A stretch of 64,000 nt of DNA. Origin: Tumebacillus algifaecis. Lineage in GTDB: Bacteria; Bacillota; Bacilli; Tumebacillales; Tumebacillaceae. The notes beneath the pieces were generated by a model that did not search any database, was not told the DNA's origin, and saw nothing but the letters and a program-made list of their open reading frames with translations. Below, in pieces: positions 1 to 8,474 of this stretch. How positions within the stretch are numbered: position 1 is the stretch's first letter; the number at the start of each line of letters is the position of its first letter. A program made the position numbers and the translations under genes. The DNA lies in assembly GCF_002243515.1 (NCBI RefSeq), contig NZ_CP022657.1:1355001-1419000 (forward strand), read 5' to 3'.

Positions 1-515
1 CGCCGGTGCGATTGTCGGTCAACGCCCGCTGGGTCGCAGTACGCCCCGCCATCGGGGGCACGTCGCGGTTCATGGTTCCTGCACGGTTCCCTTGCAGAGC
101 GGTGCCTTGGTTGATCGCCACATAGGCGACATGGCCGCTGAGCAGAACTTTCGCATTTCGTACGCCCGGGATCGCTTCGACGCGAGCTTCGAGCGCGCGG
201 TCGGTGCGCATGTTGCGAGTCGCAGTGTTGTCACGCGCCCCGACGCGATTGCGATCCAATGCATCATTGGTCAGCACATTGGGACGACGAGTCGTGCCGA
301 TGTTGTCAATCGCCCCGCGACGGTCGTTATCATAGCGCGTGTTTCGAACACCGATACCGTTGGTATTATCCATAATACGGCCTGAGCGATCCGTATTATA
401 GGCACTGCTCCGCGTCTTGTCGATGTTGTTGTTCGGAGCAGCATTGGGGGTACAACCGGCGAGTAGGGATGACGACAGCAAAAGTGCGCCTGCGAGTGCA
501 GTAAACTTTTTCAAG
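1..515 (-). CDS. YhcN/YlaJ family sporulation lipoprotein (partial, C-terminus off the left edge)
   Basis: Read on the minus strand from a TTG start at 513-515, preceded 8 bases upstream by GAGGAGG (524-530). The N-terminus is a lipoprotein signal: two lysines, a hydrophobic stretch and the lipobox LLAGC with Cys21. An Asn/Arg/Asp-rich linker follows (several NTR, DNR and TRN repeats), then the segment RVEAIPGVRNAKVLLSGH-VAYVAI, which matches the conserved core of the YhcN/YlaJ family of spore-associated lipoproteins. The frame is open to base 1, so the C-terminus is missing. The non-ATG start makes it easy to overlook. The family link rests on the core motif; the precise role in the spore is not known from the sequence. 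Confidence 0.85.
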
Positions 516-660
516 ATGTCAGCCTCCTCAGCAAGTCAATTTGGCGGTGTTCAGCCCGCGAACCTATTGTCACCGATCTGGCAACTCTCTACACGTCGCA
601 AAGATTGGTTCAAGCATCATCCTTCTTCCAATTCCACAAGAACGATTTTAAAATAGGGTA

Positions 661-690
661 TTGACGAAAAAATGAACTAGATGCTATACT
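661..690 (+). promoter_or_regulatory. Sigma-A-type promoter for the metNIQ leader
   Basis: TTGACG (661-666), an 18-base spacer and TATACT (685-690). It lies about 60 bases upstream of the SAM riboswitch, which is where the promoter of the leader transcript should be. Confidence 0.65.
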
Positions 691-750
691 CCAATTCATA
701 GTCAATCACTTTCCCAAGAATTCTGATCTGAAAACTAAATACTTTTCGTG

Positions 751-867
751 CTTTCATCAAGAGAGGTGGAGGGTCTGGCCCTGTGAAGCCCGGCAACCGT
801 CAGTTCGTGTGGCAATGAACTGAAATGGTGCCAATTCCTGCGAAACTATTGTTTCGGCAGATGAAAG
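751..867 (+). promoter_or_regulatory. SAM-I riboswitch (S-box)
   Basis: The P1 helix is exact: CTTTCATC (751-758) pairs with GATGAAAG (860-867). Inside are the conserved S-box blocks AGAGGTGGAGGG, CTGGCCC, TGAAGCCCGGCAACC and GGTGCCAATTCCTGC. The element precedes the methionine importer metN-metI-metQ, a classical S-box target. Binding of S-adenosylmethionine stabilises P1 and favours the terminator at 889-917, shutting off import when SAM is plentiful. Confidence 0.95.
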
Positions 868-888
868 ATGCAAGAGTTGTTTGCCTTG

Positions 889-917
889 TGTCCTTCGTTT
901 GTGGAAGGGCATTTTTT
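889..917 (+). terminator. Rho-independent terminator, expression platform of the SAM riboswitch
   Basis: TGTCCTTC (889-896) pairs with GAAGGGCA (904-911) with one G-U, followed by six T. It sits between the S-box and metN, as expected for transcriptional attenuation. Confidence 0.8.
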
Positions 918-975
918 ATTGCCTTCAGCACAGGAACGAAACGATCATCAAGAAAAAGGAGGGATGGGGCGCCTT

Positions 976-2007
976 ATGATCAAGCTTCAAAACCTACGAA
1001 AAGACTACCTTGTAAAAAAGAAAGCGATCACCGCGATCAAGAGGGTTGATCTGACGATAGAAAAAGGTGAAATCTTCGGAATCATCGGTCACAGCGGTGC
1101 TGGAAAATCAACTTTGATTCGATGTATCAACTTGCTGGAACGCCCGACCGAAGGGTCTGTTGAGATCGACGGGGTTGACTTAACCCAACTCGGTGCACGC
1201 GATTTGCAAAAAGCGCGCCAAAGCATTGGCATGATCTTTCAGCACTTCAATCTCTTATCTTCTGCCACAGTTTATGAAAATATCGCCTTTCCGCTTCGCC
1301 TGACCAAGAAACCGAAAGCGGAGATCGATCGCAAAGTCAACGAACTGCTCGATTTGGTCGGACTCACCAAACATGCTACTAACTATCCGGCACAACTATC
1401 CGGCGGCCAAAAACAACGTGTCGGTATCGCCCGCGCACTTGCCAACGACCCCAAAGTGTTGCTCTGTGATGAAGCGACATCTGCGCTCGACCCGTTGACC
1501 ACACAGTCGATCCTGCGTCTTCTTGCCGATATTAACAAAAAAACCGGCATTACGATCGTTCTGATCACACACGAAATGGGTGTCATTCAGGAAGTTTGTG
1601 ACCGTGTGGCGGTCATCGATGGCGGTGAGATTGTCGAAGAGGGAGCGGTTGTAGAAGTGTTTCTTCGCCCGCAGCAACAGATCACCAAAGAGTTCGTGGC
1701 GCAAGTCGGCCACTTTGAGGTCCCGGAGGAACTGCTCAATCAGCATTTCGCCCTGCCGATCTCTTCGCAGCAACAGCATCGCATGGTGCAAGTTTCCTTT
1801 CTGGGCGATGTAGCGTTCCAGCCGATCATGTTCGAAGTCTTACAGCAAGCCTCCGTGCAGTTCAATATCCTGCATGGAACGATCTCACGGATGAAAGACA
1901 CGCCTTACGGACGATTGGTGCTCGAACTAACGGGTGACCGATCAGACCTTGATCGCGCCGTTACCACGCTGCTCAGTCGCGGGCTTGATGTGGAGGTGAT
2001 CGAATAG
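976..2007 (+). CDS. metN: Methionine ABC transporter ATP-binding protein MetN
   Basis: ATPase of the D/L-methionine importer. Residues 38-46 form the Walker A loop (GHSGAGKST), about 140-150 the signature LSGGQKQRV, and about 160-171 the Walker B segment VLLCDEATSALD. The last roughly 80 residues match the NIL regulatory domain that senses methionine in this family. The start at 976 gives 343 residues, the usual MetN length, with AGGAGG at 957-962; an in-frame ATG at 964 would sit directly on that site, and longer upstream starts would overlap the leader terminator. The gene is directly downstream of a SAM riboswitch and its stop codon overlaps the GTG start of metI by one base, so the two are translationally coupled. 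Confidence 0.97.
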   Translation: MIKLQNLRKDYLVKKKAITAIKRVDLTIEKGEIFGIIGHSGAGKSTLIRCINLLERPTEGSVEIDGVDLTQLGARDLQKARQSIGMIFQHFNLLSSATVYENIAFPLRLTKKPKAEIDRKVNELLDLVGLTKHATNYPAQLSGGQKQRVGIARALANDPKVLLCDEATSALDPLTTQSILRLLADINKKTGITIVLITHEMGVIQEVCDRVAVIDGGEIVEEGAVVEVFLRPQQQITKEFVAQVGHFEVPEELLNQHFALPISSQQQHRMVQVSFLGDVAFQPIMFEVLQQASVQFNILHGTISRMKDTPYGRLVLELTGDRSDLDRAVTTLLSRGLDVEVIE

Positions 2008-2684
2008 TGGAAACGCTGCTGTTAGAATGGTTCCCGAACGTGTTCTGGCCGGAGATCTGGAAGTCAGTCAATGAGACGCTCTACATGGTTGTAATCGCCA
2101 CCTTGTTTACCGCAGTGATCGGTTTGCCGCTCGGTGTTCTGGTTTATCTGACCGGGCCAGGCCAATTGATGCAAAACCGTATCCTCAATCAGGTGCTGTC
2201 GATCATCATCAACGTGTTTCGCTCGATTCCATTCATAATTTTGCTCATCCTGATCATTCCGTTTACCAAATTTATCGTCGGCACATCGCTTGGCGTTTCG
2301 GCAGCGATTCCACCGCTGGTGGTCGGTGCTGCCCCATTTTTTGCCCGCTTGGTTGAAACATCGCTGCGTGAAGTTGATCGCGGCGTAATCGAGATGGCGC
2401 AGTCGATGGGAGCTTCAACCTGGCAGATCGTCACCCGTGTCCTGCTTCCAGAAGCGCGACCCGGGATACTGGCGGGTCTGACGATCACGCTCGTCGTGCT
2501 GATCGGTTACTCGGCGATGTCAGGGGCGATTGGCGGGGGTGGACTTGGTGATTTGGCGCTCCGTTATGGATACCAGCGCTACCAAATGGATGTGACGATC
2601 GTCGCTACCTGTATCATGATTGCATTGGTTCAAGTGTTTCAAATGCTGGGCGACCGACTTGTCGCACATTTCAGCAGAAAATAA
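2007..2684 (+). CDS. metI: Methionine ABC transporter permease MetI
   Basis: Inner-membrane permease of the MetNIQ importer, 225 residues, the usual size. It has about five hydrophobic segments and the EAA-type coupling loop (QSMGASTWQIVTRVLLPEA, about residues 132-150) that contacts MetN. Translation starts at a GTG that shares one base with the metN stop codon. The order metN-metI-metQ is standard for Bacillota. No irregularity was seen. Confidence 0.96.
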   Translation: METLLLEWFPNVFWPEIWKSVNETLYMVVIATLFTAVIGLPLGVLVYLTGPGQLMQNRILNQVLSIIINVFRSIPFIILLILIIPFTKFIVGTSLGVSAAIPPLVVGAAPFFARLVETSLREVDRGVIEMAQSMGASTWQIVTRVLLPEARPGILAGLTITLVVLIGYSAMSGAIGGGGLGDLALRYGYQRYQMDVTIVATCIMIALVQVFQMLGDRLVAHFSRK

Positions 2685-2726
2685 TTTTGAGAAAAACAGA
2701 CACACACTCGAAAGGATGATTTCATC

Positions 2727-3554
2727 ATGAAAAAACTTCTTCTTGGCGCAATGACTTTGCTTCTTAGTGCATCTCTCGTCGGCTGCGGCACAGACGATTC
2801 CAAAAAGAATGCTGCAACGGGTGACGCAGGCCAAGTGGTCACCTTGAAAGTGGGAGCGTCTCCCGTCCCGCATGAAGAGATTCTCAAACATGTGGCACCG
2901 CAGTTGGAAAAAGAAGGCGTAAAACTGGAGATTATTACTTTCAACGACTATGTCCAACCAAACCTGCAACTGGCAGACAAGCAATTGGATGCGAATTTCT
3001 TCCAACACATCCCGTACCTTGAAAAGTTCTCGACGGAACGTAAACTTGACCTGACCCATATTGCAGCTGTGCACATCGAGCCGATCGGCGCTTACTCGAA
3101 AAAATATAAAAAGGTTTCCGATCTCCCGAACGGCGCATCGATCGCCATCCCGAACGATGTGACTCAAGTTGGCCGCACCTTGGCTTTGCTTGAGAAAAAT
3201 GGTTTGATCAAACTGAAAGCAGGCGTCGGCATCTCTGGCACCATCAAAGACATCATCGAAAACGAAAAGAAATTTGAAATCAAAGAGTTGGAAGCTGCGA
3301 TGCTACCGCGCGTACTGCCGGAAGTTGATCTCGCTGTCATCAACACCAACTATGCGCTCGAAGCCGATCTGGTCCCGACCAAAGACGCGCTGTTTATTGA
3401 GGACAAAGAATCGCCATATGCAAACATCATTGCGGTTCGCACAGCTGACAAGGACAACCCAGCGTTGCAAAAGCTGGCGAAAGCGTTGAACTCCGAAGAT
3501 GTGAAAAAATTTATCAACGACAACTACAAAGGTGCAATCGTTCCGGCTTTCTAA
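2727..3554 (+). CDS. metQ: Methionine-binding lipoprotein MetQ
   Basis: Extracytoplasmic substrate-binding protein of the importer, 275 residues. A lipoprotein signal ends at the lipobox LVGC (Cys20), followed by a short Asp/Lys/Asn linker and the NlpA/MetQ fold (VKVGASPVPHEEIL near the start, QPNLQLADKQLDANFFQH around residues 75-92). AAAGGA lies just upstream of the ATG. It is the third gene of the SAM-controlled operon and is followed by a strong terminator, so the operon is metN-metI-metQ only. Confidence 0.97.
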   Translation: MKKLLLGAMTLLLSASLVGCGTDDSKKNAATGDAGQVVTLKVGASPVPHEEILKHVAPQLEKEGVKLEIITFNDYVQPNLQLADKQLDANFFQHIPYLEKFSTERKLDLTHIAAVHIEPIGAYSKKYKKVSDLPNGASIAIPNDVTQVGRTLALLEKNGLIKLKAGVGISGTIKDIIENEKKFEIKELEAAMLPRVLPEVDLAVINTNYALEADLVPTKDALFIEDKESPYANIIAVRTADKDNPALQKLAKALNSEDVKKFINDNYKGAIVPAF

Positions 3555-3583
3555 AACGAACACAAATAGCCTTTGGTTGGACG

Positions 3584-3613
3584 AAGACTCGGTCTTGAGA
3601 CCGAGTCTTTTTG
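3584..3613 (+). terminator. Terminator of metNIQ
   Basis: A perfect 9-bp stem, GACTCGGTC (3586-3594) with GACCGAGTC (3599-3607), and a T tract behind it. Confidence 0.92.
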
Positions 3614-3669
3614 ATTTCTGTCCATGATACGATGGAGCTAACAAAGTACAAGTAAGGGGGATTTTGACA

Positions 3670-4677
3670 ATGCTTGATTTTTTGCTTGGCACGAGAGCGA
3701 AGTTTGAAGGCAGCACAGAGGTGACTCTGAAGCCTGATGAGTTGGCCGATCAATTGAAAGTTTTGGTGCACAGCGGCAACATCATCGTCAAACATACTGA
3801 ACAAGAGACAGTACAGGCCCACGTTCATGTCGTCATCAAAGGAGAGCTGGCGGAAGAGATTCGCACCATTTCTGACGCGGACCGCTTATGGCGTTTGGAA
3901 CAAGACGGAAACTCAATCGTGTTTGAACAGCGCGAGTTCTCCGGGTTTTACACGAACTCCTCGATCAAAATCAGTGTGGAGCTGACCGTGCCGAAACAAC
4001 TCAAACGAGCCAATCTGCAAAGCCGCAACGGAACGATCGAAGCTCGCGATTTTTGGGGTAGCGTAGATGCTCATACGCGTAACGGATCGGTAGATGTACG
4101 TCGCATCGCTGGCGATGTATCCATCCAATCTCACAATGGGTCCCTGCAACTGCACAGCATCGATGCACAGGTGGTGCGCGCTGAAACGCATCATGGGAGC
4201 ATCGCGCTCGATTCGGTGTATGGCGATGTCGATTTGGATACGCGCAACGGCAGCGTGGAAACGAAAAATATTGAAGGCGCTCTTCGGTTGCAGTCTCGCA
4301 ATGGTTCCTTACGGATCGAAAAGGTGACAGGGGATCTGATGGCGGAAACGCATAATGGGAAAATTGTTGTTAGCGATTGTGAGCGTGGCATCGATCTGCA
4401 CACGCATAACGGTTCGGTCCGTGTCCAAAATAAAACGGGTGTGGGCGGAAACTGGCAAGTGACCACACACAACGGTAGCATCGAATTGAATATCCCGAAA
4501 GATACAAATGCGACTTTTACACTGAAAACCTCGGCTGGCAAGGTTCACGGAAATGCCATTCCGGTACAGACTCAAGGTTTGGCCCAAAACATCGCGGTGA
4601 AAAGAGGCGATGGCGAACATGTGGTAAAAGTGGAGACACATCGCGGCAGTATTGAGGTCAGTGAGTTGAAGCGATAA
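3670..4677 (+). CDS. DUF4097 family beta-repeat protein
   Basis: A 335-residue protein with no signal peptide. From about residue 110 on it consists of repeats of roughly 18-20 residues, each holding a turn of the type (T/S)RNGS or THNGS (for example SRNGTIEARD, THNGSVRVQN, THHGSIALDS), the hallmark of the DUF4097 family, which is predicted to fold as a right-handed beta-helix or stacked beta-sheet. Function of the family is unknown; in Bacillota its members are often next to envelope-stress genes, not the case here. The ATG at 3670 is chosen because AAGGGGG lies nine bases upstream; a TTG six bases earlier is too close to it. It stands as a single gene between two intergenic gaps. Confidence 0.85.
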   Translation: MLDFLLGTRAKFEGSTEVTLKPDELADQLKVLVHSGNIIVKHTEQETVQAHVHVVIKGELAEEIRTISDADRLWRLEQDGNSIVFEQREFSGFYTNSSIKISVELTVPKQLKRANLQSRNGTIEARDFWGSVDAHTRNGSVDVRRIAGDVSIQSHNGSLQLHSIDAQVVRAETHHGSIALDSVYGDVDLDTRNGSVETKNIEGALRLQSRNGSLRIEKVTGDLMAETHNGKIVVSDCERGIDLHTHNGSVRVQNKTGVGGNWQVTTHNGSIELNIPKDTNATFTLKTSAGKVHGNAIPVQTQGLAQNIAVKRGDGEHVVKVETHRGSIEVSELKR

Positions 4678-4774
4678 TCAATTATTTCCTCGGCAATAAT
4701 CTTTCATCATTCGACAGGAACAAAGCATGATTTGTGGAATGTTGGGAGGTGTGAAGCAAAAGGGGGAATCGTTG

Positions 4775-5107
4775 ATGGATGTTCGGTTTCAGGAGAATAA
4801 AGTGCTGGTGCGAACACTGCATCCGGGTCTTAGGAAAGTGGTTGCCATCGATGTTTTCCGAGCAGGTCGGCTCCTTCGCTCCAACGCAAACAGACAGATG
4901 ATCGCGTCTTCCCTGCTATTTGATAGACGCAGTGTAGTGCGTGGTAGGCAGATGCTGATGAGACAACAAAGACAACCACTTGCCAGCAAGGTGTTTCCCG
5001 TTTTGCGTCGTGTTCGCCCGTACCAGATGCTCAAGCGGCAACCGTGCCTTGTCGAACTGGTTTTGCATAGACAAGCCCTTGTGCAGTCGATGGTGGTCGG
5101 ACGATGA
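4775..5107 (+). CDS. Hypothetical basic protein upstream of a TVP38-type membrane protein
   Basis: 110 residues, rich in Arg, Leu and Val, no transmembrane segment or signal peptide and no family I recognise. Support for it being real is positional: an AAAAGGGGG ribosome binding site precedes the ATG, and its stop codon overlaps the ATG of the next gene (ATGA at 5104-5107), a typical translational coupling. An earlier in-frame ATG at 4727 lacks a good binding site. An opposite-strand frame at 4789-5034 is a shadow. The function cannot be told from the sequence. Confidence 0.5.
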   Translation: MDVRFQENKVLVRTLHPGLRKVVAIDVFRAGRLLRSNANRQMIASSLLFDRRSVVRGRQMLMRQQRQPLASKVFPVLRRVRPYQMLKRQPCLVELVLHRQALVQSMVVGR

Positions 5108-5733
5108 AACCGTTCGCTAAGAAGATATTCTTTCTGTTCATACTGATCATTTGCGCTGTGTTGATCGTCCTAAACCAAGAGCAACTGCTCGCGGTGATGG
5201 GGCAAGCAGAACAAATGCCGTTATTGGTTTTTGGATTGGCTGTGCTGTTTGCGTTCGTGCCTATGCTTCCGTATGGGCTGGTTGGCGGCGTGATCGGGGC
5301 GACGTATGGGATGGCGCTCGGCGCTTTAATCACTTGGTTAGCCTCGACGACAGCGGCAGTGCTGATGTTTTTGCTGGTTCGCTATGTGTTTGCTGAGCAG
5401 GCCAAGTCCTTTTTACAGCGCTATGAAAAGATCGGAAGATTTACAGACCTGTTTGAGCGGAATGCGTTTTTGGCGATTTTGTTCGCGCGGTTGATTCCGA
5501 TCATTCCAGCTGCGGCTGTCAACATTTATTCCGGTTTGGTGCGAGTGCCGATGCGCGTTTTTCTAACTGCGACTGCGCTGGGAAAATTACCGACGATGAT
5601 CATCTTTGCCACCATCGGTGAGCAGGCTTTGACATCTGGGCGCAATCTCGTGATGGTCATGCTCTTGTACGTCGTCTTTCTCGCCATCGTGTATCTGATT
5701 TATCGCTACACACGAAAAAAGTTGAGTCCCTAA
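5104..5733 (+). CDS. TVP38/TMEM64 (DedA-like, VTT domain) membrane protein
   Basis: A 209-residue integral membrane protein with five to six hydrophobic helices. The conserved VTT/SNARE-associated core is visible: LPYGLVGGVIGATYG (about residues 57-71) and FARLIPIIPAAAVNIYSGL (about 128-146), with the conserved Arg and the Pro-rich re-entrant loop. Members of this superfamily are associated with lipid scrambling or flipping across the membrane; the substrate here is unknown. Its start overlaps the stop of the upstream small gene. The gene ends just before a bidirectional terminator shared with the convergent MFS gene. Confidence 0.88.
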   Translation: MKPFAKKIFFLFILIICAVLIVLNQEQLLAVMGQAEQMPLLVFGLAVLFAFVPMLPYGLVGGVIGATYGMALGALITWLASTTAAVLMFLLVRYVFAEQAKSFLQRYEKIGRFTDLFERNAFLAILFARLIPIIPAAAVNIYSGLVRVPMRVFLTATALGKLPTMIIFATIGEQALTSGRNLVMVMLLYVVFLAIVYLIYRYTRKKLSP

Positions 5734-5750
5734 AGACTCAACTTTTTCTT
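5715..5750. terminator. Bidirectional terminator between convergent genes
   Basis: GTTGAGTC (5721-5728) and GACTCAAC (5735-5742), flanked by A6 on the left and T5 on the right, so it can act on both strands. Confidence 0.9.
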
Positions 5751-6995
5751 TTAGCTGGTCGCCTGTGCAGGAGCCTGTTTCGCTTCTTTGGTCGGCTTGC
5801 CCAGCGCACGTCCAAGCAATCGATAGTGGGCAAAGGCGGCGACGATCAGCAGCACGCCGATGATCGAGAACCACGCTTCACCGCCGTACTTTTGGAATGT
5901 AAGTGCACCAATCGTCGGTGCAATCGTCCCCGTCACCCCATAATGTGCGCCAAAAATTGCAAAGTAGCGTCCACGCAGCTCGGGAGGAGCCATGATCGAA
6001 ACCGCTTTTTGAATCTGAGGACCATTCAGCATCTCGCCGATCGTAAACGAGATCTCCGCGATCACTAAAAGCCAAAATGTTTTCGCAAAACCATAGCCGA
6101 ACGCGGTGCAGGCGAGGAACAGAAACGCAATAAAAATGACATTGCGAACGGCAAAGCGATCCGCAAACTTTGCGATGACAATCTGTAGCAACACGACCAT
6201 CGCCCCATTGATGGCCAGCAAGGTAGCAAAAGTTTCAACATAGGAATCAAAATTGGTTTTTAAATGTTGCGGCAAAATGATCTCGACTTGCGAGTACAGC
6301 ATTGCGCAGGGAATCATCGCCATGGTCAGCCAGATCAAGATCATATGTTTGCGAATCTTGAACTCAGGCTGGGCGACCCGTTCGGCAGTACCGTCTTTCT
6401 GTACCCGCATCGCTTTGGGCAATGTCTCCGGCACTTTCCAGATCAAGAGACCAAGATAAATCAGTTCTGCCAGCGCACAAAAGCCAAATGCGATCCCTGG
6501 GTTGATCTTATAGATCATCACCCCGATCAAAGGGCCGAGCGCAGCGCCGACATTCAGGGCGGTATGCATCAGTGCGAACACTTCAGAACGCTTTTCCTCT
6601 GGCACGAGGTCGGTGATCTGCGCCGAAGCGGCTGGCCAGAACATCGATTGTCCGAGACCGTTGATGATCGTGATCAGGGCGAACTGCAACACCGATTCGG
6701 CAAAAATATATCCGATCATCGTCCCCGCTTGAATGACCAGCGCTGCGACCATCATCGGTTTGCGGCCGTACCGATCTGCGAGGTTGCCCGAGTAGACACC
6801 GGCGATCAATCCGGTCAAAGGCTGAAGTCCAACGATCACCGCGGTGAGGAGCAAATTGCCTTGCAGCTTGTCGAAAAGATAAAGAGCGAGAAACGGACGA
6901 ATCATAAAGCTGGCAAATGTCGTTAAAATCGTACCGATCACACGAATCCAAATGGCGGTGTCATAGCGGCCAAGTATTTGTGAAACAAAGTTCAT
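5751..6995 (-). CDS. MFS transporter (paralogue 1 of a tandem pair)
   Basis: A 12-helix major facilitator of 414 residues. The loop 2-3 motif GNLADRYGRKPMM (about residues 63-75) is the MFS signature A, and loops such as FADRFAVRN repeat it in the second half. The start at 6995 is chosen because AGGGGGTGA lies upstream and because it aligns with the N-terminus of the next gene (both begin M-N-(F/W), then R-Y-D-T-(A/T)-I-W-(I/V)-R). A longer frame to 7064 has no support. It is clearly paralogous to 7123-8370 along its length, so the pair probably arose by tandem duplication. The substrate is unknown; drug or sugar efflux are both possible. Confidence 0.88.
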   Translation of the reverse strand: MNFVSQILGRYDTAIWIRVIGTILTTFASFMIRPFLALYLFDKLQGNLLLTAVIVGLQPLTGLIAGVYSGNLADRYGRKPMMVAALVIQAGTMIGYIFAESVLQFALITIINGLGQSMFWPAASAQITDLVPEEKRSEVFALMHTALNVGAALGPLIGVMIYKINPGIAFGFCALAELIYLGLLIWKVPETLPKAMRVQKDGTAERVAQPEFKIRKHMILIWLTMAMIPCAMLYSQVEIILPQHLKTNFDSYVETFATLLAINGAMVVLLQIVIAKFADRFAVRNVIFIAFLFLACTAFGYGFAKTFWLLVIAEISFTIGEMLNGPQIQKAVSIMAPPELRGRYFAIFGAHYGVTGTIAPTIGALTFQKYGGEAWFSIIGVLLIVAAFAHYRLLGRALGKPTKEAKQAPAQATS

Positions 6996-7087
6996 GCCCC
7001 TCACCCCCTGTGTATCAGCAAAGTATACAAGATGACAGACAGAAAAAGATAGTGGATTCAGCAAAGACTAAATATTCAGTTTCGGGG

Positions 7088-7121
7088 CAAAGAAAAAGAA
7101 CCCACCAGCAATGGTGGGTTC
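7088..7121 (-). terminator. Terminator of the second MFS gene
   Basis: GAACCCACC (7098-7106) pairs with GGTGGGTTC (7113-7121). On the minus strand the stem is followed by TTTTTCT. It lies between the two MFS paralogues, so they are separate transcription units. Confidence 0.88.
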
Positions 7122-7122
7122 T

Positions 7123-8370
7123 CTACAGCGCATGTGTATCGGATGCTACCGGGGTGGGTTTTGGTGCAAAAATGGAGCGGCTGATCAGCCGATGCATAAA
7201 GATGGCCGCAGCGATCAATAGCAAGGCGATGATTGAAAACCAATACGACCCACCAAAATGTCCGAATCCATACGCGCCCAAAAACGGTCCGAAGGTGCGT
7301 GTCAAATTCCAGTTCAACCCATAGACGGCGAAATAGCGCGCGCGTAATTCAACTGGGGCTAAAATCGAGACGGCTTTTTGTGCTTGTGGCATGAAGAGCA
7401 TCTCGCCGATCGTAAAAATAAATTCGGACAGCAACAACAATAACAAGGTGTTTGACCACCCGTAACCAAATGCGGTGACTGCACAGAGCAGAAGTCCGAT
7501 CAGCACGACGCGTTGCATCGAATACTTCTCCGCAATGCGGGCGGTCAGGATCTGAAAACACATCACCAGAATCCCGTTGACTGTCATCAGCAGAGCAAAC
7601 GTTTCCACGTAGTTTGTAAAATTGGTCTTCAAATGTTGCGGCAAAATAATCTCTACCTGGGAGTACATGAACGTGAATGGTAAAATACCAAGGGTCAGCC
7701 ACCACAGCAGCTTATGATCACGAAAACGCATTTTCGGCAAAGGTTGTTTTTTCTGACCTGTCGTGCTTTTCATTTTGTTGCGGACTTCTTCGGGCAGGGT
7801 TTCCGGGATTTTCGTCAAAATCACTAGAGCATAGACGGCTGTCACTGCCGCAGAGAATAAAAAGACAAAGCTCGGATTCATGTTGTACATCAGGACGCCG
7901 ATCAAGGGCCCGAGCGCGACGCCTACATTAAAGCAAGTGTGCATCAAAGCAAACACTTCGGCGCGTCTGTTCTCCGGCACGATATCGGCGATCTGCGCAC
8001 TAGCCGCCGGGCCGAACAGGGAGGAGCCGATCCCGTTGATGATTGAGAGAATCGCAAAAGCGGTCAGCGATTCGACGAAAGCAAAGCCGATCAACGTGAA
8101 AAACGTGATCAAAAGCGAGAACAACATCAACGGTTTACGTCCATAGCGGTCGGACAATCCGCCCGCATAGAGCGCAGCGATGATCGAACTGCCCGGTTGC
8201 AGGGCGACGATCAGCGTGGTGATCAACAGGTCGCCTTCCAGTTTATCATAGAGATATAAGGCCAAAAACGGGCGGAGCATGAAGGTGGAGACGGTGGTTA
8301 ACATGCTACCCATCGCACGGACCCAGATCGTCGTATCGTAACGGCGATAAATATTTTGAATCCAATTCAT
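7123..8370 (-). CDS. MFS transporter (paralogue 2 of a tandem pair)
   Basis: 415 residues and 12 predicted helices. MFS motif A is present as GGLSDRYGRKPLM (about 63-75), and the segment SQVEIILPQHLKTNF is shared almost unchanged with the neighbouring paralogue at 5751-6995. The ATG at 8370 is preceded by GGGGTGA. The gene is divergent from a Crp/Fnr-type regulator; the 104-base gap between them contains a palindrome (8391-8410) that could serve both promoters. Function beyond transport is not evident. The stronger regulatory context makes it plausible that the regulator controls this exporter, but that is inference. Confidence 0.88.
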   Translation of the reverse strand: MNWIQNIYRRYDTTIWVRAMGSMLTTVSTFMLRPFLALYLYDKLEGDLLITTLIVALQPGSSIIAALYAGGLSDRYGRKPLMLFSLLITFFTLIGFAFVESLTAFAILSIINGIGSSLFGPAASAQIADIVPENRRAEVFALMHTCFNVGVALGPLIGVLMYNMNPSFVFLFSAAVTAVYALVILTKIPETLPEEVRNKMKSTTGQKKQPLPKMRFRDHKLLWWLTLGILPFTFMYSQVEIILPQHLKTNFTNYVETFALLMTVNGILVMCFQILTARIAEKYSMQRVVLIGLLLCAVTAFGYGWSNTLLLLLLSEFIFTIGEMLFMPQAQKAVSILAPVELRARYFAVYGLNWNLTRTFGPFLGAYGFGHFGGSYWFSIIALLLIAAAIFMHRLISRSIFAPKPTPVASDTHAL

Positions 8371-8390
8371 AAATGGTCACCCCGATCAAA

Positions 8391-8410
8391 TAGCTAAAAT
8401 TATTTAACTA
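8391..8410. promoter_or_regulatory. Imperfect 20-bp palindrome, candidate operator
   Basis: TAGCTAAAATTATTTAACTA is a near-perfect inverted repeat (TAG-n-TAAA-n4-TTTA-n-CTA on the minus strand). It lies in the divergent intergenic region, immediately upstream of a TATACT -10 candidate (8413-8418) for the Crp/Fnr-type gene. Confidence 0.4.
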
Positions 8411-8474
8411 AGTATACTCGAAAGATGTGGGGGAGGAATAGCCCCATTTTTCTGAAAGTTGTGGAGGTCTGAAG

